From positions 62,001 through 126,000 of the forward strand of contig NZ_JAUSBX010000011.1 in NCBI RefSeq assembly GCF_030651835.1: DNA of 64,000 bases. Direction: 5' to 3'. Position 1 is the first letter of the stretch. The number at the start of each line of letters is the position of its first letter. The position numbers were made by a program, and so were the translations under genes. Positions 54,722-62,514 of this stretch are shown one piece after another. The notes beneath the pieces are model-generated. The model worked only from the letters and a program-made list of their open reading frames with translations, did no database searches and was not told the DNA's origin. This DNA is from Methylicorpusculum sp. (lineage in GTDB: Bacteria; Pseudomonadota; Gammaproteobacteria; Methylococcales; Methylomonadaceae).

Positions 54722-56184
54722 TCGTTCACCAACCGCCTCAAATAAGGCATCAAATCCCTCGCCAACAAACCTCTTTCACCACCCGCTTGGGCCGCCAAAT
54801 CGGCCGCGAGACCATGAATATAAACACCTTGCTCGGCAGACTCCTGCAGACTGAATCCTTGCGCAATCAAACCGCCAATCACTCCGGAAAGCACATCTCC
54901 CATACCCCCCGTCGCCATACCGGGATTACCGGTCGGCGAAATAGCGATATCTTTTGTATTGGCCACTAAAGATCCCGCGCCTTTTAATACCACTAGACCG
55001 CCATAAGCCTTTTGCATTTCACTGGCAGCATAAAATCGGTCTGCTTCAATAGCTGCAATCGATGCAGTCAACAATCTTGACGCCTCTCCGGGATGCGGGG
55101 TCAACACCCAGTTGTCACGGTGGATAGTCGCCCTTGACAAAAAATTGAGTCCATCCGCGTCAAGCACAATCGGCTTGTCAGACTGCAAAACCGCATCAAA
55201 CAAAGACCGCCCCCAAAGCTGAGAGCCCAGCCCGGGTCCCAGCACAATAACACTGGCCTGCTTGATTCGCTCGCTCAATTGATAGGCGTCAGCGATACCG
55301 TGGCACATGATCTCCGGCCTATCCAGATTCAACGTCCAGGCATGCTCCGGCCGTGTTGCGACACTCACCAGACCCGCCCCTGTTCTCAGCGCGGCTTCGG
55401 CGGCCAATCTTGCCGCACCCGAAAAACCGTAATCGCCACCGACAATCAATACATGGCCGTTTTTTCCCTTATGAGCACAGCGACTGCGCTTGACAAACGG
55501 AACACGCATCAAACGGCGCGCTGAGCAAGCCTGTCTTTCGTAAACCTGGTGAGGAATATCGAGATCCGAAAAGAGGATGGTTCCACAGAAATCCGCCGCA
55601 TCGCCGGTAAACAGACCTTGTTTCAGTCCTACCAGGGAAACTGTGTAATCCGCTTTGACAGCCGCCCCCATCACTTTGCCTGTATCGGCGTTCAGGCCTG
55701 AAGGTATATCCGCCGCTATTACAGGACAAGAAGAATTATTGATTGCCTCAATGGCTTTTTCATAACTCCCTGTAACAGGCCGATCCAACCCTGAACCTAA
55801 TAAGGCATCCACAATTAAATCTTCTGTAACAGCACAATCCGGCGTGAATGGTTTACATGTCCCGCCAGCAAAAGTGTAAGCCTCAAAAGCCAAGCCGGCA
55901 TCGCCTTTAAGCGTTGCACCGTCAACAACCGGGTACACACTTACGTTCATACCCGCTTCCAATGCAAGCCTGGCAACCACATAACCGTCCCCGCCATTAT
56001 TGCCGCCGCCACAAAAAACAGCCCAATTCCGGCAATCCGGATAGTTTTCTTTTATGGTATTTAAAATAAATAAGCCGGCCCGAGTCATTAACTCATAGCC
56101 GGCAATACCGAACTCTTCGATCGCAATACTATCGAACGTTTTTACTTGATTGACACGATAAAGTTCTATAGGTAGATCTTGCAT
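54718..56184 (-). CDS. nnr: Bifunctional NAD(P)H-hydrate epimerase/dehydratase Nnr
   Basis: A 488-residue fusion. The N-terminal YjeF_N epimerase domain (about 1-210) has CGGGNNGGDGYVVARLA and AADIPSGLNADTGKVMG. The C-terminal ADP/ATP-dependent dehydratase (about 225-488) has GHVLIVGGDYGFSGAARLAAEAALRTGAGLVSVATR, LDADGLNFL, LTPHPGEASRLL, VLKGAGSLV and NPGMATGGMGDVLSGVIGGLIAQG. It repairs hydrated NADH/NADPH. It diverges from queG over 60 bp. Confidence 0.95.
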   Translation of the reverse strand: MQDLPIELYRVNQVKTFDSIAIEEFGIAGYELMTRAGLFILNTIKENYPDCRNWAVFCGGGNNGGDGYVVARLALEAGMNVSVYPVVDGATLKGDAGLAFEAYTFAGGTCKPFTPDCAVTEDLIVDALLGSGLDRPVTGSYEKAIEAINNSSCPVIAADIPSGLNADTGKVMGAAVKADYTVSLVGLKQGLFTGDAADFCGTILFSDLDIPHQVYERQACSARRLMRVPFVKRSRCAHKGKNGHVLIVGGDYGFSGAARLAAEAALRTGAGLVSVATRPEHAWTLNLDRPEIMCHGIADAYQLSERIKQASVIVLGPGLGSQLWGRSLFDAVLQSDKPIVLDADGLNFLSRATIHRDNWVLTPHPGEASRLLTASIAAIEADRFYAASEMQKAYGGLVVLKGAGSLVANTKDIAISPTGNPGMATGGMGDVLSGVIGGLIAQGFSLQESAEQGVYIHGLAADLAAQAGGERGLLARDLMPYLRRLVNE

Positions 56185-56244
56185 GATATGTTTACATAAA
56201 TTGTTAAAGCCGGATTAAGTATTGATTATTTTCTATTATTTGCC

Positions 56245-57327
56245 ATGAACAAACAAACATTCACCGATTTTTCCGGACTAACCCATCAAATCAAGTCATG
56301 GGGCCTTGAGCTAGGCTTTCAGCAAGTCGGAATTAGCGGCACCGACCTCAGAGAAGCCGAACAACATCTTGAAAACTGGCTACAGAATGGCTATCAGGGC
56401 GAAATGAGCTACATGTCTCGGCATGGCCTTAAACGGACGCGACCGTTACTGCTGGAACCCGGCACCCAAAGTATCATTTCCGTTCGAATGGACTACCAGA
56501 CCGAAGCCGGTCCGGACATGACTCAAAACCTGGAAACGCCTCTCGCTGCTTACATATCCCGCTACGCATTAGGCCGCGACTACCACAAAGTATTACGGTC
56601 ACGTCTGCAAAAACTGGCCGATAGAATTCACGAAATAACTGGGCCTTTCGGTTATCGCGTGTTTACCGATAGCGCTCCGGTCATGGAAAAGGCGATTGCC
56701 GAAAAAGCAGGCCTCGGCTGGATTGGTAAACACAGTAATCTCATCAACCGGAAAGCCGGATCGTGGTTTTTTCTTGGTGAAATTTACACTGACTTGCCCT
56801 TGCCCGCTGATGTGCCTGCAACATCTCACTGCGGCGACTGCGTTGCCTGTATCGACATTTGCCCAACCCGGGCCATTGTGGCGCCTTATCAGGTTGATGC
56901 CAGATTATGCGTGTCCTATCTAACGATTGAATTACAAGGATCAATTCCTGAAGCGCTGAGACCGCTGATCGGAAACCGGATATACGGCTGCGACGATTGC
57001 CAATTGATTTGCCCCTGGAACCGTTTCGCGAGATTGACTTCAGAACAGGATTTCAGTCCCCGCCACCGGCTTAACAGCAGGCAGTTGATGGATCTTTTCG
57101 GTTGGGATGAAGCCGCATTTCTAACGCATACGGAAGGCTCGGCGATTCGCCGGATCGGGCATAAGCGCTGGTTAAGAAACATTGCCGTCGCATTGGGAAA
57201 TGCGCCTCCGTCTGAGGAGATAATTGAGAAACTCAATACACAAAGCTCGCACGAATCAGAGTTGGTTAGAGAGCATGTCACATGGGCTATCGGCCGCCAG
57301 CAGGAAAAACTCCATAAATCAGCTTGA
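56245..57327 (+). CDS. queG: Epoxyqueuosine reductase QueG
   Basis: A 360-residue iron-sulfur/cobalamin enzyme. The N-terminal domain has SYMSRHGLKRTRPLLLEPG, and AEKAGLGWIGKHSNLI is conserved. Two [4Fe-4S] clusters use CGDCVACIDICPT and CDDCQLICPWN. It makes the last step of queuosine at tRNA position 34. It is divergent from nnr-tsaE, as in E. coli. Confidence 0.94.
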   Translation: MNKQTFTDFSGLTHQIKSWGLELGFQQVGISGTDLREAEQHLENWLQNGYQGEMSYMSRHGLKRTRPLLLEPGTQSIISVRMDYQTEAGPDMTQNLETPLAAYISRYALGRDYHKVLRSRLQKLADRIHEITGPFGYRVFTDSAPVMEKAIAEKAGLGWIGKHSNLINRKAGSWFFLGEIYTDLPLPADVPATSHCGDCVACIDICPTRAIVAPYQVDARLCVSYLTIELQGSIPEALRPLIGNRIYGCDDCQLICPWNRFARLTSEQDFSPRHRLNSRQLMDLFGWDEAAFLTHTEGSAIRRIGHKRWLRNIAVALGNAPPSEEIIEKLNTQSSHESELVREHVTWAIGRQQEKLHKSA

Positions 57328-57388
57328 TGATACAAGGGGGAAAACACCCTGTCTTAACCTGAAAACCCTCTTTAAAAAACAGGTTAAA

Positions 57389-57405
57389 CTGGCTTTAAAA
57401 GCCAG
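57389..57405 (+). other. Short hairpin after queG
   Basis: CTGGCTT and AAGCCAG form a 7-bp stem with a short A/T loop. There is no clear T-run, so a terminator role is uncertain. Confidence 0.3.
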
Positions 57406-57464
57406 CTTAGAGTATCTTTAGAGGGATTTATCGCCTTACTAATTTAAGAAAAAGTTGCCTCAAA

Positions 57465-59330
57465 ATGCATAGAAAATATAACTACGTAACCAACCGATTC
57501 GCAATACTGAGCTGCGTGTTTTTATTCATATTTTCCGCTCATGCCAATGAGAGCAGCTTTGAAGATCAAATCAGGGAGCGTTTTGAATCAGCCATGGCCG
57601 GAACGCCTATGGTCGTCAAGCAAAAAACCCTGCATGCCCAAGAGGAAATGATCAGGTTTTATTCTGAACGCCTTTATCAACCCGCCTGGAGTAACAGCGA
57701 AAAACTGACTCCCTCGATTCAAGCGCTAAGACAGGCGCTTGCGCATACCGAAGAGCACGGCATGAACCCCGAGGTTTATCACACTTCGGCGATTACAGAA
57801 TTATTAACCGAACTTAATAGTGGCACAGGCGGCTCATCCTCATGGGTTGATCTTGATTTGCTGCTGACCGATGCCTTTCTGACTTATAGCTCTCACATCC
57901 TTTTCGGCCAGGTCAATCCTGAAACGTTAAGACCCGAATGGCGAGCCGGAAAACGTTCAACCGATTTACTGGGACTGCTAAAAAGTTCATTGGAAAACAA
58001 CAGTGTTGAAGCATCGTTGGCACAACTGATTCCCCGGCACGCAGGCTATCAGTCATTACTCAAAACGCTTTCCGAGTACCGGAGTATTCAACGCACAGGC
58101 GGATGGACTCGGGTTCCCGAGGGACCCAAACTCACCAAGGGTGCTAGTGACAACCGCATTATTCCTCTGCGACAAAGACTGATCGCGACCGGCGATGCCT
58201 CGCCGGAAAATGACACCAAAAGTAAAATCTACGATGAAACACTAAAACTGGCCGTAGTGCGCTTCCAAAAACGCCACGGCCTTGATGCGGACGGAGTAAT
58301 AGGCACGGCAACTCAACAGGCTTTGAATATCAGTGTCGACGAACGCATTGGACAGATTATCGCCAATCTTGAGCGTTGGCGATGGCTTCCGTCAGACCTT
58401 GGCCCACGGCATATTATGGTCAATATCCCCGGCTATAAATTGACCATGAAAGAAAATGACAAGACTGTTTTGGAAATGCCGGTGATTGTAGGAAAAATCA
58501 CCCGGGAAACCCCTATTTTTACCGAAAACATGACTTATCTTGTCATCAATCCCACCTGGACTGTGCCCAAAAGCATCGCCGGAAAAGACAAATTACCTAT
58601 CCTGAGAAGGGACCCTTCTTATCTAAAACGCCACAATATGGTGCTTTATAGTGGTCAAGGAGCCAATGCTGTAGAAATAAATCCTTATTCGGTTAACTGG
58701 TCGGGCATCAATCCCAACAACTTTCCTTTCCGGATTGTGCAAAAACCCGGACCAAATAACGCATTGGGAAAGATCAAATTTATGCTACCCAATAAGCACA
58801 ATGTTTATCTGCATGACACCTCGGAACCCACTCTTTTCAAGAGAAGCGAAAGGTCTTTTAGTTCAGGTTGTATTCGTGTTTCACAACCCCACACTTTGCT
58901 GAATGTCGTACTCGAAAATAACACCCGTTTGGCACCAGAAGTCATTCAGAATGCGTTAAAAAGCACTGATAAAAAAACAGTGACACTCCTCAATCCCATC
59001 CCTGTCCATATTTCTTACTGGACAGCATGGGCGGATGAGGACGGCTCTGTTAATTTCCTTAGAGACATTTATGACCGTGACCGTCAGTTGATGAGTGCGC
59101 TGGAAAAAATAACGTCGGTTAAGCAAACTCCTACGCTTCCCGTTCCCACGCCTGAACCGCCCAAGGCCGACATGGTGACAGAGCCGTCCCCTGAACCTCC
59201 AAAAGCGGCTATTCCGACTGAGGTTGAGGCTGTTGCACCGCAAGCCATACCCGCTGAAACTAAAAGCTTACGCTTTCCTTTTTTCTCATTTGGCAGAGAT
59301 AAAGAACCTTTGAAAGAAGAAATGCGTTGA
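57465..59330 (+). CDS. L,D-transpeptidase LdtD/YcbB type
   Basis: A 621-residue periplasmic enzyme. A signal peptide (about 1-27) is followed by a scaffold region (about 55-225) and a peptidoglycan-binding domain (about 230-290, AVVRFQKRHGLDADGVIGTATQQALN). The YkuD catalytic domain (about 300-500) has MVNIPGYKLTM, INPTWTVPKSIA, YLHDTSEPTLF and the catalytic SSGCIRVSQ. A Pro-rich tail (PVPTPEPPKAD) follows from about residue 565. It forms 3-3 cross-links and beta-lactam-insensitive peptidoglycan bonds. The gene stands alone, with a terminator-like hairpin after it. Confidence 0.92.
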   Translation: MHRKYNYVTNRFAILSCVFLFIFSAHANESSFEDQIRERFESAMAGTPMVVKQKTLHAQEEMIRFYSERLYQPAWSNSEKLTPSIQALRQALAHTEEHGMNPEVYHTSAITELLTELNSGTGGSSSWVDLDLLLTDAFLTYSSHILFGQVNPETLRPEWRAGKRSTDLLGLLKSSLENNSVEASLAQLIPRHAGYQSLLKTLSEYRSIQRTGGWTRVPEGPKLTKGASDNRIIPLRQRLIATGDASPENDTKSKIYDETLKLAVVRFQKRHGLDADGVIGTATQQALNISVDERIGQIIANLERWRWLPSDLGPRHIMVNIPGYKLTMKENDKTVLEMPVIVGKITRETPIFTENMTYLVINPTWTVPKSIAGKDKLPILRRDPSYLKRHNMVLYSGQGANAVEINPYSVNWSGINPNNFPFRIVQKPGPNNALGKIKFMLPNKHNVYLHDTSEPTLFKRSERSFSSGCIRVSQPHTLLNVVLENNTRLAPEVIQNALKSTDKKTVTLLNPIPVHISYWTAWADEDGSVNFLRDIYDRDRQLMSALEKITSVKQTPTLPVPTPEPPKADMVTEPSPEPPKAAIPTEVEAVAPQAIPAETKSLRFPFFSFGRDKEPLKEEMR

Positions 59331-59403
59331 TCCGTTCAACGCAATATTTCGATAACCCGCACTCAGGTATCTAAAAAAATCACTCTGTGACCTACCCATC
59401 TGA

Positions 59404-59470
59404 AAAAAACCGGCACAACAATCTCACGTTATTCTGTAATTGGTCGATAACAGAGAGAAACCGGTTTTTT
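59404..59470 (+). terminator. Terminator-like hairpin after the L,D-transpeptidase gene
   Basis: AAAAAACCGG (59404-59413) and CCGGTTTTTT (59461-59470) are a perfect 10-bp inverted repeat with a 47-nt loop, ending in a T-run. The long loop makes it weaker than a standard terminator. It ends 14 bp before the next start codon. Confidence 0.5.
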
Positions 59471-59484
59471 ACAGGCGCTGCACC

Positions 59485-60567
59485 ATGAAAATTGAGAGCT
59501 CAACTATTCATCTATCCGGCCAACGTATAGCAACTGAAACACGAACGACCGGTGAATCTCTGAGCGTATGGGTTGGCAGTCAACAACAGGGGGAGGCGGC
59601 AACCGCCTCGCGACCAACTCAAAATAACCTGCAAATTGTCGACAGAGTGAGTCTTTCCAGCCAAGGACTTGTGGAGAATCAAAAAACCAAAGCCCAACAA
59701 AGTGGTGAAATAGATACGGAAAAAGCACTGGAAAATGACCCCCGCCTGCAAATCATGAAACGTATGCTGGAAGCATTAACGGGGCAAAAAATCCATATCA
59801 CCGGCATAGGCCATTTGGAGTCACCCAATGAACAGCAGCAAATTACTTCGCCTGATGCGAATACAGGGACCACTCAGACACCCCCTAACACCTCGGCAGG
59901 TTTCGGGCTCGAATATATTCGGGTTGAAACGGTTTATGAAGCAGAACAGACTACATTTTCAGCCAAGGGAATCGTAAACACCGCAGACGGAAAAACCCTT
60001 AACCTGTCAGTTCACTTGATTATGAGCCGCGAATATTTTGAGCAGAATGAAGTCAGCGTTCGTTTGGGTGACGCTGTAATGAAAGATCCTTTAGTGCTTA
60101 ATTTCAAAGGACCGACCGCCCAACTCACTGATACAAAATTCAGTTTCGATATTGATTCCGACGGCGTCGAAGATCAAATATCGTTTGTCAGTTCCGGCAG
60201 TGGCTTTTTGGTGATCGATAAAAACCGGGACGGCAGAGTGAATAACGGTCAGGAACTGTTTGGCGCTGTCACCGGCGATGGCTTCGCCGAGTTAGCGGCC
60301 TTCGATAATGACAAGAATTTATGGATCGATGAAAACGATGCAGCCTATAAAGATCTTCGGCTCTGGACAAAAGATGAGCAGGGGCGCGACACGTTAAGCA
60401 CACTGGCTGAAAAAGAAATCGGCGCGATTTATCTGGGCCAGACCAGCACCGGCTTTTCACTCAAAAACAGTCAAAATCAGCTTCATGGACAAATCAAAAG
60501 CACGGGGCTGTTTGTCACTGAAAACGGCTCAACCGGTACGGTGCAACAAATTGATTTGGCAGTCTGA
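59485..60567 (+). CDS. Hypothetical protein with EF-hand/dockerin-like calcium loops
   Basis: A 360-residue protein from the ATG at 59485 (MKIESSTIHLSGQRI); an upstream TTG at 59440 lies in the terminator hairpin and is rejected. There is no signal peptide. Acidic loops DIDSDGVEDQISF, DKNRDGRVNNGQELFG and DNDKNLWIDENDAAYKDLRLW resemble calcium-binding loops. Similar proteins are widespread hypotheticals in gammaproteobacteria. Convergent with marC. Together with the DUF5610 gene nearby (both begin MKI...), it may belong to a flagellar or surface-related set, but that is a guess. Confidence 0.7.
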   Translation: MKIESSTIHLSGQRIATETRTTGESLSVWVGSQQQGEAATASRPTQNNLQIVDRVSLSSQGLVENQKTKAQQSGEIDTEKALENDPRLQIMKRMLEALTGQKIHITGIGHLESPNEQQQITSPDANTGTTQTPPNTSAGFGLEYIRVETVYEAEQTTFSAKGIVNTADGKTLNLSVHLIMSREYFEQNEVSVRLGDAVMKDPLVLNFKGPTAQLTDTKFSFDIDSDGVEDQISFVSSGSGFLVIDKNRDGRVNNGQELFGAVTGDGFAELAAFDNDKNLWIDENDAAYKDLRLWTKDEQGRDTLSTLAEKEIGAIYLGQTSTGFSLKNSQNQLHGQIKSTGLFVTENGSTGTVQQIDLAV

Positions 60568-60570
60568 TGG

Positions 60571-61221
60571 CTAACCGCCCATTGCCGCAATAGGCCTGAG
60601 TAATCCACTTTGCGCAATTCCATCAAAAATAAACTGAACGGCCAAGGCTGACAGCAAGATACCGGAGATGCGGGTGACGACCTGAATACCCGTAACACCT
60701 AAAAATCGTTGAATTCGGCTCGCGGCAAGCAAACTCAGCAAGGTCACCATCATCATCAGAAATAATGAGACAAAAACAACCATTTGATGAGCCCAATTAT
60801 CTTTGGCCTGAGCCATTAGTAAAACTACAGCTCCCATCGCACCAGGACCGGCAATCAGCGGCGTGGCCAGGGGAAATACCGATATATCAGCTTTCAACCG
60901 GGCTTCATGGGTTTCTTCATCGGTGGTGGAAGTCGCTCCGGATGAGCGCACAAACACCATGTCAATAGCGATGAGCAACAGCAAAATTCCACCCGATGTT
61001 CTTAACGCAGACATCGATATGCCCAGCCCTGTTAATAAAAAGTCTCCGGTCAACGCAAATAGAAACAATATTGCCGAGGCAATCAGTGTTCCACGCCATG
61101 CATAGGCAGACTTTTCTTTAGGCGATGCATCGACTGTCAATACCGCAAACACGGCAGCGACATCCAACGGACCAATAGTCGTAAACAAGGTCGCCATAGC
61201 GATGGCAGCAATTTCTAACAT
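60571..61221 (-). CDS. MarC family membrane protein
   Basis: A 216-residue protein from the ATG at 61221 (MLEIAAIAMATLF); a TTG at 61263 is an alternative. It has six membrane helices, with the MarC-like TTIGPLDVAAVFAVLT near the N-terminus and FPLATPLIAGPGAMGAVVLLM in the middle. Once linked to multiple antibiotic resistance, MarC has no proven function. It lies convergent with the gene at 59485 and 166 bp from the DUF5610 gene on the same strand. Confidence 0.88.
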   Translation of the reverse strand: MLEIAAIAMATLFTTIGPLDVAAVFAVLTVDASPKEKSAYAWRGTLIASAILFLFALTGDFLLTGLGISMSALRTSGGILLLLIAIDMVFVRSSGATSTTDEETHEARLKADISVFPLATPLIAGPGAMGAVVLLMAQAKDNWAHQMVVFVSLFLMMMVTLLSLLAASRIQRFLGVTGIQVVTRISGILLSALAVQFIFDGIAQSGLLRPIAAMGG

Positions 61222-61387
61222 GGGACTACCGAAAACAAAATTGTTACCTGCTTCTTGAAACAATCATTTGAACGTGGAACCACGAAAAAGGCTAAAAACA
61301 CGACACTATTCAACAAGTACCCACATTATGCTGCGGCACTCGAAGAGTCTCGCTTAAAATTAGTGGCCTCACAGCGCGATTTTGAGT

Positions 61388-62044
61388 TCATAGACTGATG
61401 TCTGTTTGTCCTGCCTTTGAAACAGGCGAAGATTCCTGTCCGGAAACAGGTGTTTTCTTATAATTTTCAGCAAAGGCTTTAAGCCCGGCCTGAACCAGTT
61501 CATAAGTCTTGTCGATATTACTGGCAATATCGCCGTCCAGCACTTGTAATCCTTTTAAAATATCCTTTGCCTCGCCAAAGCCCTTGTCAATACCTCCACC
61601 GATCAATTGAACAAATTGCCCCATAGCCTCATCATCTGATAATTCGCTGTGATTAGCGCGGTATTGTTCAAAAAAGGCAGTACCGAATTTAACGATACGG
61701 TCGGCGGTTGCTTCGGGAGAAATATCGATACCCTTATCATAAGCCTTCTGCAGCGCATCATCGCCAAATTCAGCTTTCAATTCCGCGTTAATTCCGTCTA
61801 AAGCCGCTTTATAGACCAAGGTTAACGGCTCATTACCCGTTGCCAGACTCACCTCAAAAGAAGCCTGGATAATGCCTTGATTGAGCACATCTTTAGGAGA
61901 AACATCCGGAGCTTGAAGCTGTTCTGATTTTTTTGCATGAGCTAATTCCGACACCTTTTTTCCAAAAGGCGCCTCGGCTTTATTCGTAGGCTCTTTGGCC
62001 AATTGACTGACCGTCTGACCAAACGGTTGGTTATTGATTTTCAT
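61388..62044 (-). CDS. DUF5610-domain protein
   Basis: A 218-residue protein from the ATG at 62044 (MKINNQPFGQTVSQLAKEP), preceded by AAGGGG. The leading 14 codons of a longer frame are rejected. There is no signal peptide. The conserved helical part (about 55-205) has VLNQGIIQASFEVSLATGNEPLTLVYKAALDGIN and GGIDKGFGEAKDILKGLQVLDGDIASNIDKTYELVQAGLKAF. The DUF5610 family has no assigned role. Repeated FG/PFGKKVSEL motifs mark its start. Confidence 0.8.
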   Translation of the reverse strand: MKINNQPFGQTVSQLAKEPTNKAEAPFGKKVSELAHAKKSEQLQAPDVSPKDVLNQGIIQASFEVSLATGNEPLTLVYKAALDGINAELKAEFGDDALQKAYDKGIDISPEATADRIVKFGTAFFEQYRANHSELSDDEAMGQFVQLIGGGIDKGFGEAKDILKGLQVLDGDIASNIDKTYELVQAGLKAFAENYKKTPVSGQESSPVSKAGQTDISL

Positions 62045-62086
62045 TTTATGACCCCTTAATAAACTACCTAAAGGATATCGGCACAC

Positions 62087-62514
62087 TCAATAAAATAATA
62101 AGCTTTTAACAGATAAATTCCAGCTTAACTCAAGAGTAAGGCGACTGTAAGCCTTATGGATTATTCTCAGTCTATTGAAACAGCCAACGTAACTACTCGC
62201 CCGCTTGACATAAAGGGTGTAGGTAATTGATTGAAAAGGCTTCTACAACAGGGATGTTGCAGAGAGCTACAGGGATGTATTCATGCGTCCTTTGAAATCA
62301 AACACCTACACCCAATAAAATAGGAGGGGGTGAGCAGATACGAGCCAACGGAATTTCCCGCTTACCTCTGATATCAAGCCCATCATCATCGAGAACGGAT
62401 AGCGCCATGCTTATTCTTGTTTCAAAATCAGAGTACCATGACACTCACAACAAATGAGCAAAACTTAAATCCCCAGGCATCATTCAGCATTGAAATAAAA
62501 TTAAGGAAATTACC
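62087..62514. other. Noncoding region upstream of the P-type ATPase gene, holding MITE GTA copy 2
   Basis: Besides the 153-bp element at 62189-62341 no feature is evident. AAGGA at about 62503-62507 is the ribosome-binding site of the ATPase gene. Confidence 0.4.
62189..62341 (+). mobile_element. MITE-like element, GTA family, copy 2 (153 bp)
   Basis: Nearly identical to the copy at 20547-20699 and the same length. The ends are GTAACTACTCGCCC and GGGTGAGCAGATAC. Flanks CAGCCAAC (62181-62188) and GAGCCAAC (62342-62349) are an 8-bp duplication with one mismatch at the outer base, or an exact 7-bp one. It is intergenic, between the DUF5610 gene and the P-type ATPase gene. Confidence 0.82.
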
